DNA of 64,000 bases. Origin: Pseudomonas luteola NBRC 103146. Lineage in GTDB: Bacteria > Pseudomonadota > Gammaproteobacteria > Pseudomonadales > Pseudomonadaceae. Where the stretch lies: assembly GCF_002091675.1 (NCBI RefSeq), contig NZ_BDAE01000003.1, positions 248,001-312,000 on the forward strand. Reading direction: 5' to 3'. The position numbers and the translations under genes were made by a program. This document shows, piece after piece, positions 29,733-41,123 of the stretch (its first letter is position 1; each line of letters begins with the position of its first letter). The notes beneath the pieces are model-generated. The model ran no database searches, was not told the DNA's origin, and saw only the letters and a list, made by a program, of their open reading frames with translations.

Positions 29733-30341
29733 TTAGCGGGTGGGTATTTCGATCGGAGATTGTTGTGGCGGCATGTTCTGCTGCGCTGCGCGTGCGGCCT
29801 CGGCCTCGGCACGCGCTCGTGCATCAGCCTCGCTTTGCAACTTGTCGAGCCGCTGGGGCGTAATGGTCTGCAGGCGCGAAGCCAGCTGGCGGACCAGTTC
29901 TGCACGCATTTCCCGACGCAGCTGCTGAGCCTGTTGCTCGGAGCCGATGATGTTATTTTCATCCGTCACGTAGTAGCGCTGCGTTTCAAGGTCATCATGC
30001 AGCAGCACGGCATCGTTGCGGCCACGAATTTCATAGGGCAGCTTGGTCGTCAGCTCGATTTCAGCACTACGTGCGCCCGCGGTATAGCTCGCGGTGCGTT
30101 GCGTCTGCTGCTCACCTGCTAGGTACAACGTATAGGTTGCGCCCGGGTTGACGTTTACATGATTGCTTTCAAGCATGGTTCTTACCTGCTTGACCGTTTC
30201 ACCGTAGCTGTCACGGGCGGAAAGACTCAGCTCACGCAGCGACAGTTCGGTGTCGCCTGTACCTCGCAGCTGAAAACCACAAGCACTTAACAACACGGTC
30301 ATTCCAATCGCCGCAAGGCAGGGAAAGCTCCGTTTCATCAT
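29733..30341 (-). CDS. lptE: LPS-assembly lipoprotein LptE
   Basis: LptE is the outer-membrane lipoprotein that plugs and supports LptD in LPS export. The protein is 202 residues from the ATG-ATG at 30341, with signal peptide and lipobox LSACG. It has the family start GFQLRGTGDTELSLREL and an Ala/Gln/Arg-rich C-terminal tail. A GGAG lies 11 bases upstream of 30341; a start at 30368 overlapping leuS is less likely. Confidence 0.92.
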   Translation of the reverse strand: MMKRSFPCLAAIGMTVLLSACGFQLRGTGDTELSLRELSLSARDSYGETVKQVRTMLESNHVNVNPGATYTLYLAGEQQTQRTASYTAGARSAEIELTTKLPYEIRGRNDAVLLHDDLETQRYYVTDENNIIGSEQQAQQLRREMRAELVRQLASRLQTITPQRLDKLQSEADARARAEAEAARAAQQNMPPQQSPIEIPTR

Positions 30342-30364
30342 GATCTTTTTCACTCCGTTCAGCC

Positions 30365-32998
<2,634 letters not shown>

Positions 32999-33164
32999 TT
33001 AGATAAGCCGGTAAGCATACATGAACCGTCTCCACGCAAGGAACCTTTAGCCAGAAAGCGTTTTATTTCATAAAAGTGAAATTCGTCATTTTATAGGCTC
33101 GCGGTTTCGCCAATCGCGCACTACGCTTGGGTAACAGCAGGATAGGACTTTCCGGAGGCTATCT

Positions 33165-33530
33165 ATGAGTCATGACACAGCGCAGCGCCTGGCGAGACTT
33201 CCGCTGGAGCGTTTGCAACGGCGTCTGGAGCGTGCTCTGGACGAGGCTGCCACGGCGGAGCGTTTGCACCGCAGGGCGCAGCAGGAGATAGAAATTTCCG
33301 GCCTTCATCAGGAGGATCTGGACATCATCAGGGCGTGGCTGGTCAGAAATGATCAATGGGTTCATGCCTGTCAGGAGCTGATTTATCCGAGGCCTTCCCG
33401 TCTGGGAAAGTCGTCAGTGGCAGTGCGCTGCCTGCGTTGCGGGCTGCAAGTTAACGCTGGACAACAAATCGAGCGGTGCCCCCTGTGCATGACTCACAAG
33501 GTCTGCAGCACGGATACTTGCGCCATCTGA
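33165..33530 (+). CDS. Small protein with N-terminal helical region and C-terminal zinc ribbon
   Basis: A 121-residue protein that I do not recognise by name. Residues about 1-75 are highly charged and helical (RLPLERLQRRLERALDEAA). The C-terminus has CLRCGLQ and, fifteen residues on, CPLC, a typical zinc ribbon, followed by two more cysteines (CSTDTC). GGAGG lies six bases before the ATG. It is divergent from leuS and upstream of the YdcF-like gene, as in related pseudomonads. Function unknown; the ribbon suggests nucleic acid or protein binding. Confidence 0.75.
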   Translation: MSHDTAQRLARLPLERLQRRLERALDEAATAERLHRRAQQEIEISGLHQEDLDIIRAWLVRNDQWVHACQELIYPRPSRLGKSSVAVRCLRCGLQVNAGQQIERCPLCMTHKVCSTDTCAI

Positions 33531-33624
33531 CTCCGCTTCGGATGCCTGCACCTCGGTAATCCGTTTCCTACGCGTTATTATCACGTCTCGTTTTTCCAGC
33601 TAGACCAGGGATGTGCCTGACGTC

Positions 33625-34398
33625 ATGGATGTCTCGATGTTGATTCGCTACGTTTGCAAGCAGCTGTTGATGCCGCCAGGCCTGTTTTTGCTGCTGTTAT
33701 GGGCCGGTATCGTGCTTCGCAAGCGTTGGCCCCGAATTTCGGTTGCCTGCCTGATCATGGGCGCAGGTGGTTTCTGGCTGATCAGTCTGCCGATTGCGGT
33801 TGAATGGGAGGCGCGTCTGATTGAACGTGATCCGCCTCTGGCTCAGGCTGATTGGTCGTCTCTGGCGCAGCAGGCGGATGCCATTGTTATCCTGGGCGCC
33901 TCCCGGGAGCGTAACGATCCGGCGTGGGAAGGCGATGTCTCCAGCGCGATGGGCATTGAGCGTGTTCGCTATGCGGCACGTATCGCCAAGGTCTCTCAGC
34001 TGCCAATTCTTATTTCCGGAGGCTCACCTTTGTCTTCGCCTCCCAGCGAAGCGGAATTGATGACCGAGGTCATGGAAAAAGACCTGGGCGTATCGGTGCG
34101 GTGGCAGGAGAAAGACAGCCGTACTACGTGGGAAAATGCGACGCTCAGCGCGGCTATTCTCAAACCAGCAGGTGTTAAGCGAATCGTGCTGGTTACACAG
34201 GCGTTTCATATGGCGCGTGCCCGGTGGTGCTTCGAGCGCCAGGGGTTCGAGGTGATCGCTGCGCCAATGGGATTCATGAGCACGCCTAACGGCAAGCCGC
34301 TGGGAGGATGGGTGCCCGAGGCCAAGGCAATTGCCCAAAGCATGATTCTGTTGAACGAAGCGATAGGGCTCATAGCCTATCCGCTGGCCTACCGTTGA
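33625..34398 (+). CDS. YdcF/ElyC/SanA family (DUF218) membrane protein
   Basis: A 257-residue protein with two N-terminal membrane segments and a DUF218 domain, which begins ADAIVILGASRERND and includes PILISGGSP, DSRTTWENA and VTQAFHMARA. E. coli ElyC of this family affects envelope biogenesis, probably in lipid carrier metabolism; an envelope role is inferred here too. The exact start is uncertain among GTG 33613, ATG 33625 and ATG 33637; I chose 33625. It is convergent with lnt across a perfect hairpin. Confidence 0.85.
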   Translation: MDVSMLIRYVCKQLLMPPGLFLLLLWAGIVLRKRWPRISVACLIMGAGGFWLISLPIAVEWEARLIERDPPLAQADWSSLAQQADAIVILGASRERNDPAWEGDVSSAMGIERVRYAARIAKVSQLPILISGGSPLSSPPSEAELMTEVMEKDLGVSVRWQEKDSRTTWENATLSAAILKPAGVKRIVLVTQAFHMARARWCFERQGFEVIAAPMGFMSTPNGKPLGGWVPEAKAIAQSMILLNEAIGLIAYPLAYR

Positions 34399-34403
34399 AG
34401 TAG

Positions 34404-34427
34404 GGCAGGCCAGGCAGCTGGCCTGCC
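34404..34427. terminator. Hairpin between convergent YdcF-like and lnt genes
   Basis: GGCAGGCCAG (34404-34413) pairs exactly with CTGGCCTGCC (34418-34427) around GCAG. There is no T run on either side, so its strength as an intrinsic terminator is doubtful. Confidence 0.55.
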
Positions 34428-34438
34428 ACTGTCTGTCC

Positions 34439-35968
34439 TTAGACGATAGGGCGGGAGCGCTCAAGGCCTCTACGAGCCAGCGCCCAAAGCACCAGCAAGC
34501 CACACAGAATGGCCAGCGGCCAGAGGCGCCAGGTCAGGTAAGGTGTGGCTCCCTTCATCGGCACGACCGACCCATGCAGTGTAGCCAGCTCAAATGACGG
34601 AATCTGGGTGGTGATGCGGCCAAAGGGATCAATCAGGGCCGTGACACCATTGTTGGTGCCCCGGATCATCCAGCGACCACTTTCCAATGCACGCATCCGG
34701 GCCATTTGCAGATGCTGCTGAGGACCGAATGATTTACCGAACCATGTGTCGTTACTTACCGTCAGCAGAAGATCGCTACGGGTGGCCATGTCTGCCACGA
34801 ATTCCGGATAGACCACTTCATAGCAGATGAACGGGGCGATCTGGTATCCCTTGGCTGTCAACAATGGCTGTCCTTCGGGGCCCGGGACGAAATCGGACAT
34901 CGGTAGGTTGAAGAAGGTGATCAGTCCGCGTAGCTGCTCCTGCAAGGGAACATACTCGCCAAACGGCACCAGCTTCTGTTTGTAATACGTGTTTGTATTG
35001 TCGCCATTGACCGTTAGCGCGTTATAAAAACGATCCTGGCCCTTGTCGTCACGCTCACGTACCGGAATGCCCGTGATAAGCGTTGCGCCGCGCTGGTTGG
35101 CGATAGCCGTAACGTCTTGTAAATAGCCGTCAGCATATTCCTTGAGCACTGGAATGGCATTTTCCGGCCAGACAATCAGGTCGGTCTTGCCTTCCCGAAT
35201 AGTCATCTGGCGATACAGGGCCAGCGTATCCTGCACATGGCCCGGATCCCACTTGAGTTCCTGGGCAATATTGCCTTGCATGGCGGCTACCTTGAGCGGC
35301 TCGCCGGCTGGCTGAGTCCAGACTTGTCCTTTGAAGGCAATGGCGCCGAACCAGGGTGCAATCAGCAGGACGATACCTGCAACCAGGCTGACGGGTCTGC
35401 GAATCAGCCAGGGAATATTGACGAGCAGAGCGGCGATCAACGCCACGCTGAATGACAGAAGCCAGACACCTCCTACTGGAGCAAGGCTGGCCAGCGGGCC
35501 ATCCATCTGGCTGTAGCCTGCAAACAGCCAGGGAAAGCCGGTCAGGAACCAGCTGCGGAACAGTTCCAGGCCAAACCAAAGCGCTGCAAAGGCCAGGGCG
35601 TCACTGGCTGGCGCATGATTGCGGCGCAAACAAAGGACCCATAACCAGGCTGGCAGCGCGAAAAACAGGGCAATACCGGCGCAGAACCCAAACGTGAGGC
35701 CCGCCGCTAATGGCATGGATGCCGCACCGTAGTCGTGGATGCTGACATATACCCAGCTCGTACCCGCCAGAAAGGCCCCCAGGCCATAGCACCAGCCTCG
35801 CAGAAAGGCCCATCCGGCGCTCAATTCGCGCAATGAAAGATAGAAGAGGGCGATCGATACTATTTCCAGCGGCCAGAAGTTGAACGGCGCCAGTGCGAGG
35901 GGCGTCAGTGCGCCGGCAACCAGTGCCAGCAAATTGCCTTTCCAGCCGGGGGTAATCATCCAGCGCAT
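34439..35968 (-). CDS. lnt: Apolipoprotein N-acyltransferase
   Basis: Lnt adds the third acyl chain to lipoproteins in the inner membrane. The 509-residue protein has six or more N-terminal membrane segments, a periplasmic nitrilase domain and a final membrane segment. The catalytic triad is visible: Glu in VWPENAIP, Lys in YKQKLVPFGEYVP and Cys in FICYEVVYPE. It follows corC, ybeY and phoH in the usual order, separated from corC by a long hairpin. Confidence 0.96.
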   Translation of the reverse strand: MRWMITPGWKGNLLALVAGALTPLALAPFNFWPLEIVSIALFYLSLRELSAGWAFLRGWCYGLGAFLAGTSWVYVSIHDYGAASMPLAAGLTFGFCAGIALFFALPAWLWVLCLRRNHAPASDALAFAALWFGLELFRSWFLTGFPWLFAGYSQMDGPLASLAPVGGVWLLSFSVALIAALLVNIPWLIRRPVSLVAGIVLLIAPWFGAIAFKGQVWTQPAGEPLKVAAMQGNIAQELKWDPGHVQDTLALYRQMTIREGKTDLIVWPENAIPVLKEYADGYLQDVTAIANQRGATLITGIPVRERDDKGQDRFYNALTVNGDNTNTYYKQKLVPFGEYVPLQEQLRGLITFFNLPMSDFVPGPEGQPLLTAKGYQIAPFICYEVVYPEFVADMATRSDLLLTVSNDTWFGKSFGPQQHLQMARMRALESGRWMIRGTNNGVTALIDPFGRITTQIPSFELATLHGSVVPMKGATPYLTWRLWPLAILCGLLVLWALARRGLERSRPIV

Positions 35969-36055
35969 CGGAAATCCTTGGTCTATGCAGCGGTGCGCAA
36001 GCTTAATGGATGCCAGGTGCTGCTAGCTACTAAGAGAGGTATATACGGGGCTATT

Positions 36056-36093
36056 CAGCGGCTTGCCTGCTCAGGCGAGCAGACAGGCCGCTG
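36056..36093 (-). terminator. Long hairpin between corC and lnt
   Basis: A 17-base near-perfect inverted repeat (36056-36072 with 36077-36093, two mismatches, loop of four) lies five bases after the corC stop and about 90 bases before lnt. No T run follows on the minus strand. It may set the lnt level by Rho-independent pausing or by protecting RNA ends. Confidence 0.5.
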
Positions 36094-36097
36094 CAGT

Positions 36098-36937
36098 TTA
36101 TCGCTCGGTGAGCGGAGTCATGCGCAGCAGATGGATGCGACGACCGTCTGCGTTGAGTACACGAAAGCGGAAGTCGTCGATAACCACTTCCTCGTTTCGG
36201 CGAGGAAGATGACCGAAGGCGCTCATGACAAGACCGCCCACTGTATCTACATCCTGATCGGGGTACTCTGTGTCGAAGAAATCATTGATGGCCTGGACAG
36301 GTGTCAGCGCCTTGACGATGAAGTCCCCGCTGGGAAGCGGTTTGATGAAGCTCTCTTCCTCGACATCGTGCTCGTCTTCAATGTCACCCACGATCTGCTC
36401 AAGCACGTCCTCAATGGTGACAAGACCTGCCACACCACCATACTCATCCACCACAATGGCCATATGGTTGTGCGTGGTACGAAACTCACGCAGAAGCACA
36501 TTGAGCCGCTTGGATTCTGGAACAAAGGTGGCCGGGCGCAGAATAGTCTTAAGATCGAAGGCCTGGTCCCCGTGAATGATCAAGGGCAGCAGATCCTTGG
36601 CGAGCAGGACGCCGAGGATATCGTCAGGCGTCTCGCCAATGACCGGATAGCGGGAGTGAGCGGCCTCAATGACAGCAGGCAGGAACTCCTGCGGCGTCTG
36701 GTGGGCCTTGACGCTAATGATCTGTGAGCGCGGCACCATGATGTCGCGTACTTGCAGGTCGGCAACAGAGATAGCGCCCTCGACAATGGATAAGGCTTCA
36801 CTGTCGAGCACCTTGTTTTCGTGAGCCTCACGGAGCAACTCCAGGAGTTCCTGGCGGCTCTTGGGCTCGTGGGCAAAAGCCTGGACAATCCGTTCCAGCC
36901 AGGACCTGTGCCCGTTACTCGATCGATCTTCGTTCAT
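36098..36937 (-). CDS. ybeX: HlyC/CorC family CBS-domain protein (YbeX)
   Basis: A 279-residue soluble protein with tandem CBS domains (about residues 65-190) and a C-terminal transporter-associated CorC_HlyC domain (DTVGGLVMSAFGHLP). It begins MNEDRSSNGHRSWLE. YbeX has been linked to ribosome metabolism in E. coli and CorC to magnesium/cobalt efflux; the role here is not settled. It lies directly after ybeY, with its ATG overlapping the ybeY 3' end closely, in the phoH-ybeY-ybeX-lnt operon. Confidence 0.93.
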   Translation of the reverse strand: MNEDRSSNGHRSWLERIVQAFAHEPKSRQELLELLREAHENKVLDSEALSIVEGAISVADLQVRDIMVPRSQIISVKAHQTPQEFLPAVIEAAHSRYPVIGETPDDILGVLLAKDLLPLIIHGDQAFDLKTILRPATFVPESKRLNVLLREFRTTHNHMAIVVDEYGGVAGLVTIEDVLEQIVGDIEDEHDVEEESFIKPLPSGDFIVKALTPVQAINDFFDTEYPDQDVDTVGGLVMSAFGHLPRRNEEVVIDDFRFRVLNADGRRIHLLRMTPLTER

Positions 36938-36938
36938 G

Positions 36939-37403
36939 TCAGTTTTGTTCGTCGCCATAGGGGTCGGGATGACCTAGTTCTGCCAGCAATTCTCGTTCCA
37001 GGCTTTCCATTTCTTCCGCTTCTTCGTCTTCGATATGGTCATAGCCAAGCAGGTGCAGGCAGCCATGAATAACCATATGAGCCCAATGGGCCTTGAGAAG
37101 CTTACCCTGCTCGGCAGCCTCGCGCGCGATGACTGGTGCGCAGATGATGATGTCACCCAGCAGCGGAATATCCAGCAGCTCGTCGGGTACATCGGCCGGG
37201 AAAGTAAGTACGTTGGTGGCATAGTCCTTGTGCCGGTAGGTGCGATTGAGTTCGCGACCTTCCGGCTCATCCACCAGGCGGATGGTCAGTTCTGAATCAG
37301 CGGTGCGCTGGCGGAGGGCGACCTCACACCAGCGACGTAACTCAGGTTCCTCAGGTAGATCGGGCGCTTCGCTGGCGATTTGTACATCAAGCTCAATCGT
37401 CAT
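36939..37403 (-). CDS. ybeY: Endoribonuclease YbeY
   Basis: YbeY is a metal-dependent RNase involved in 16S rRNA 3' maturation and ribosome quality control. The 154-residue protein has the zinc motif [11 protein letters not shown] (HX3HX5H). The ATG at 37403 gives the family N-terminus [11 protein letters not shown] and lies within the last codons of phoH, an 11-base overlap that suggests coupling. Confidence 0.96.
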   Translation of the reverse strand: MTIELDVQIASEAPDLPEEPELRRWCEVALRQRTADSELTIRLVDEPEGRELNRTYRHKDYATNVLTFPADVPDELLDIPLLGDIIICAPVIAREAAEQGKLLKAHWAHMVIHGCLHLLGYDHIEDEEAEEMESLERELLAELGHPDPYGDEQN

Positions 37404-38400
37404 TCGTGTTTTCCCGCGACTGACGTTTGTCAGTCTGCTGTTGTTCGAAGCGATCATAAGCTTCGACAATGCGCTGTACCAGAGGATGACGTACCACGTC
37501 CTTTGCCAGAAAGTGCGTAAATCCAATGCCCGGCACGTCTTTCAGGACGTTGATGACATGGGCCAGACCCGAGCGCGTGCCGCGGGGCAGGTCGACCTGG
37601 GTGATATCGCCGGTGATGACGGCTGTAGAGCCGAAGCCGATACGCGTCAGGAACATTTTCATCTGCTCGACGGTAGTGTTCTGGCTCTCGTCAAGAATGA
37701 TGAAGCTGTTGTTGAGTGTTCGACCCCGCATGTAAGCCAGTGGCGCCACTTCGATAACCTGCCGTTCGATCAGTTTGGCTACGGTCTCAAAGCCAAGCAT
37801 CTCGTACAGGGCGTCATACAAAGGACGCAAGTACGGGTCGATCTTTTGAGCCAGATCACCCGGTAGGAAGCCGAGCTTCTCGCCCGCTTCAACCGCGGGG
37901 CGAACCAGCAGGATACGGCGGATCTGTTCTCGTTCGAGAGCATCGACGGCACAGGCTACGGCGAGGTAGGTCTTGCCGGTGCCCGCCGGGCCAATGCCGA
38001 AGTTGATGTCATGATCGAGGATCGACTTGACATACCGCTGCTGATTGGCGCCGCGAGGACGAATCATGCCTTTACGGGTGCGCAGAGAAATATTCAGATC
38101 GCTCTGAGGCTCGGAAAGCCCTTCAAGACCGGATTCCTGCAGAAACAGGTGAACCATGTCAGGCGTCAGGTCATCTTCGGTCTTGGTCTCGCGATACAAA
38201 CGTCGCAGCAGATTTTCAGCCGACTGGATACGCTCCGGCGTGCCGACCAGTTCGAACTGGTTGCCGCGGTTGCGGATTTCGATATCGAGCCGTTTTTCGA
38301 TCTGCCGAAGGTTTTCGTCGAGCTGGCCGCAAAGCTTGGCAAAGCGTTGAGCATCAAACGGTTCGAGAGTAAAGCGCCGAGGTTCTTGAGGTGTATTCAA
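37393..38400 (-). CDS. ybeZ: PhoH-like P-loop ATPase (YbeZ)
   Basis: A 335-residue cytoplasmic ATPase of the PhoH family with an N-terminal KH-like region, Walker A GPAGTGKT (about residues 135-142) and Walker [10 protein letters not shown]. It works with YbeY in rRNA processing by inference from family knowledge. The start appears to be TTG at 38400, which gives the family N-terminus [20 protein letters not shown]; no better ATG lies near it. Confidence 0.93.
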   Translation of the reverse strand: MNTPQEPRRFTLEPFDAQRFAKLCGQLDENLRQIEKRLDIEIRNRGNQFELVGTPERIQSAENLLRRLYRETKTEDDLTPDMVHLFLQESGLEGLSEPQSDLNISLRTRKGMIRPRGANQQRYVKSILDHDINFGIGPAGTGKTYLAVACAVDALEREQIRRILLVRPAVEAGEKLGFLPGDLAQKIDPYLRPLYDALYEMLGFETVAKLIERQVIEVAPLAYMRGRTLNNSFIILDESQNTTVEQMKMFLTRIGFGSTAVITGDITQVDLPRGTRSGLAHVINVLKDVPGIGFTHFLAKDVVRHPLVQRIVEAYDRFEQQQTDKRQSRENTNDD

Positions 38401-38488
38401 GGAAGGAATAATCGCCCTATAGCTGATGATGTTTACTTGAAGAGTAATCGGTTGTGCGCACTTGGCAAAGTGCGCACTCTACCAATAG

Positions 38489-39862
38489 TCAGACAGTGAC
38501 TATGGCACCGGAAGTTGCATGCGGCTGTGCAATTTCTGCTAGAAGGGTGCCTCGCAGGGAGTGGGGCAGTGCGTCATCAATATGAACCTGGACGAACTGG
38601 CCAATCAGCAAGGCATTGCTAGAGCGGAAATTGACGATGCGGTTGTTTTCCGTACGACCCTGGAGCATGCCTGGGTCCTTCTTAGAAAAGTCGCTGACCA
38701 GGATGGTCTGGACCGTGCCAACCATGCGACGACTGATCTCGAAGCCCTGCTGGTTGATGCGGGCTTGCAGGATCTGCAGACGCTGTTTCTTGACCTCTTC
38801 CGGGGTGTCGTCCACCAGGTCCGCTGCCGGTGTGCCGGGGCGTGCGCTGTAGACGAAGGAGTAGGAGAAGTCGAAGCCGACGTCCTCGATCAGCTTCATG
38901 GTCTGCTCGAAGTCCTTCTCGGTTTCGCCCGGAAAGCCAACAATGAAGTCAGAGCTGATGCAGATATCAGGAACCGCCGCCTTGAGTTTGCGAATACGTG
39001 ATTTGTACTCGATGGCCATGTGGTTGCGCTTCATGGCTGCCAGGATTCGGTCAGAACCCGACTGCACCGGCAGATGCACGAATTTGGCCAGCTCCGGGAT
39101 CTCGGCGTGTGCCTGGATCAGGGCGTCGGAAAACTCTAGCGGATGCGAGGTGGTGTAGCGAATCCGGTCGATACCATCAACGGCCGCCACCACGCGCAGC
39201 AGCTCGGCAAAGTCGGCGATCCGGCCATCATGGGTCAGGCCGCGATAGCCATTGACGTTCTGTCCGAGCAGAGTGACTTCGCGAACGCCGTTCTCGGCCA
39301 GGTGAATCACTTCGGCCAGGACGTCATCAAAGGGTCGACTGACCTCTTCACCACGGGTATAGGGCACGACGCAGAATGTGCAGTACTTGCTGCAGCCTTC
39401 CATGATCGAGACGAATGCGCTGGGACCATCGACACGAGGTTCGGGCAGGCGATCGAATTTCTCGATTTCCGGGAAGGAAATGTCGACCTGTGGCGCGCGA
39501 GTAGCACGGGCCGCATCGATCATTTCAGGCAGGCGATGCAGTGTCTGAGGGCCGAACACCACGTCGACGTAGGGCGCACGATCACGAATCGCGGCGCCTT
39601 CCTGGCTGGCCACGCAGCCGCCCACGCCGATCACCAGCTCGGGGTTCTGTAACTTCAGTTCGCGCCAGCGGCCCAGTTGTGAAAAGACCTTTTCCTGAGC
39701 CTTTTCACGAATGGAGCAGGTATTGAGCAGGATCACATCGGCTTCGGCCGGATTTGCGGTCAGCTCCAGCGCCTGATGCTCACCGAGGAGGTCGACCATG
39801 CGGGACGAGTCATACTCGTTCATCTGGCAGCCGTGAGTTTCGATGAAAAGCTTCTTGGTCAT
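38489..39862 (-). CDS. miaB: tRNA-2-methylthio-N6-dimethylallyladenosine synthase
   Basis: MiaB adds a methylthio group to i6A37 of tRNAs. The 457-residue protein has the N-terminal UPF0004 cluster cysteines (GCQMN, NTCSIRE, GGCVA), the radical SAM motif CSKYCTFC (CX3CX2C) and a C-terminal TRAM domain. It heads the minus-strand group leading to phoH. It is divergent from the DUF1820 gene across 125 bases. Confidence 0.97.
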   Translation of the reverse strand: MTKKLFIETHGCQMNEYDSSRMVDLLGEHQALELTANPAEADVILLNTCSIREKAQEKVFSQLGRWRELKLQNPELVIGVGGCVASQEGAAIRDRAPYVDVVFGPQTLHRLPEMIDAARATRAPQVDISFPEIEKFDRLPEPRVDGPSAFVSIMEGCSKYCTFCVVPYTRGEEVSRPFDDVLAEVIHLAENGVREVTLLGQNVNGYRGLTHDGRIADFAELLRVVAAVDGIDRIRYTTSHPLEFSDALIQAHAEIPELAKFVHLPVQSGSDRILAAMKRNHMAIEYKSRIRKLKAAVPDICISSDFIVGFPGETEKDFEQTMKLIEDVGFDFSYSFVYSARPGTPAADLVDDTPEEVKKQRLQILQARINQQGFEISRRMVGTVQTILVSDFSKKDPGMLQGRTENNRIVNFRSSNALLIGQFVQVHIDDALPHSLRGTLLAEIAQPHATSGAIVTV

Positions 39863-39987
39863 GCGCGCTTCGTCGGGGAAAAAATTGAGGACCGCATATT
39901 ATAAGGATGAGAGTCCTTGCTTCCTAGCACTGATCGTCTCCTCACTGCTATTATCCGTCCCCGTTTTCATTCCTGTTACCCATCATC

Positions 39988-40308
39988 ATGAGCAAACCAG
40001 CGATCTATAAGGTGATTTTTCATAACCAGGGACAGGTTTACGAGATGTATGCCAAGCAGATCTATCAAAGTGATCTGTGGGGCTTTCTCGAAGTCGAGGA
40101 ATTCGTCTTTGGCGAGCGTACACAAGTCGTCGTAGACCCCAGTGAAGAAAAACTGAAGTCCCAGTTCGAAGGCGTTATCCGCAGCTTCGTTCCCTTGCAC
40201 TCGGTCATCCGGATCGACGAAGTGGAGCGTCTTGGCCAGGCCAAGATCAGCGAAGCCAAGGGCGGAACGAACGTCATGCCATTTCCGGTACCAATGCCGG
40301 AGAAATAA
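39988..40308 (+). CDS. DUF1820 family protein
   Basis: A 106-residue conserved cytoplasmic protein starting MSKPAIYKVIFHNQGQVYEM. The family is widespread in Gammaproteobacteria and has no known function; the gene regularly lies beside miaB, as here. It ends with a Pro-rich tail (VMPFPVPMPEK). It is convergent with the Sel1-repeat gene. Confidence 0.9.
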   Translation: MSKPAIYKVIFHNQGQVYEMYAKQIYQSDLWGFLEVEEFVFGERTQVVVDPSEEKLKSQFEGVIRSFVPLHSVIRIDEVERLGQAKISEAKGGTNVMPFPVPMPEK

Positions 40309-40313
40309 TGCCG

Positions 40314-40345
40314 CAAAACGCAGCCGTCATACCATGCGGCTGCGT
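40314..40345 (-). terminator. Terminator after the Sel1-repeat gene
   Basis: ACGCAGCCG (40318-40326) pairs with CGGCTGCGT (40337-40345) around a ten-base loop; on the minus strand a TTTT run follows (40317-40314). It sits between convergent genes, so it may work for both, better on the minus strand. Confidence 0.6.
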
Positions 40346-40356
40346 CTACCGGTTTG

Positions 40357-40899
40357 TCAGGGAAGTGGCGCGAAAGGATTTCCGGTGCCTACCGTCTGCA
40401 AATCCTGCAGGTAGTCTCTGAAAATCTGACCCAGCACCTGGGTTGCAATTTCCAGCTCATCCTTTCTCATCTGCTCAGCTACCAGATCCGCGGTGTCCAT
40501 GGCGTCTTCCGAGCCGTTGATGGCAGCCATCTTGAGTATGATATAGGCCTGCACGGTATTGGCCTGAACACCTTCGCCACGAAAAAACATGGTGCCCAAT
40601 CGGTACTGCGCATCAGCATGGCCCTTCAGCGAAGCCTGCTCGAACCAGATACGAGCCTGATTCAAATCCTTTGGGGTCTGTTTGCCATCGTAGTAAAAGC
40701 TGCCTAGCTCATATTGCGCCTGCGCATCACCGGCGCGGGCAGTCTGCTGGCACTTGGAGAGGGCTTGCGGAAGCTCTTCCGGGGCTGCATTGAGGTTGCA
40801 GCGGCTGGTGCTGGGAATGAGCAGGGAATTACCGCCCGCAAAGGCGAGCAGCGGGAACAGGAGCAAGCTGGTAATGATGAAACGGCCGGCGCGGTGCAT
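40357..40899 (-). CDS. Exported Sel1/TPR-like repeat protein
   Basis: A 180-residue protein with signal peptide MHRAGRFIITSLLLFPLLAF and Sel1-like repeats (AQAQYELGSFYYDGKQTPKD and AQYRLGTMFFRGEGVQAN). Sel1 repeats are protein-binding scaffolds; the partner is not known. GGAGG lies seven bases before the ATG at 40899, favouring it over an upstream in-frame ATG at 40965. It occupies the same place as PA3978 beside hemL and miaB. Confidence 0.85.
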   Translation of the reverse strand: MHRAGRFIITSLLLFPLLAFAGGNSLLIPSTSRCNLNAAPEELPQALSKCQQTARAGDAQAQYELGSFYYDGKQTPKDLNQARIWFEQASLKGHADAQYRLGTMFFRGEGVQANTVQAYIILKMAAINGSEDAMDTADLVAEQMRKDELEIATQVLGQIFRDYLQDLQTVGTGNPFAPLP

Positions 40900-40989
40900 G
40901 GAACGCCTCCAGGATCGAGGCAGGTTTTTCTGGAAACCCGACCGGCGAAACGCGCCGGCTCGCACATTATGAGTGAAGCCGATACCACC

Positions 40990-41030
40990 TTACAAAAAAT
41001 TTACGCAGTTACGATGAACTTTTTTTGTAA
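40990..41030. repeat. AT-rich inverted repeat upstream of the Sel1 gene
   Basis: TTACAAAAAA (40990-40999) and TTTTTTGTAA (41021-41030) are exact complements, 21 bases apart, in an AT-rich patch within an otherwise GC-rich region. It lies about 90-130 bases upstream of the Sel1-repeat gene start, so it may include an operator or a promoter UP element. No other feature was seen in this 224-base gap besides a hemL-side hairpin. Confidence 0.4.
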
Positions 41031-41074
41031 TTGCCTGATATCGGCTGTTTCAAACTGAGAGGCTCATTGCAAAC

Positions 41075-41111
41075 GATGGTTCCGCTCCGTTTGCCTACAA
41101 GCGAAACCATC
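41075..41111 (-). terminator. Terminator-like repeat after hemL
   Basis: GATGGTTCCGCT (41075-41086) pairs with AGCGAAACCATC (41100-41111) with one mismatch. It follows the hemL stop on the minus strand by 12 bases. No T run was seen, so it is a low-confidence call. Confidence 0.35.
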
Positions 41112-41123
41112 GATAGGCGGTAC

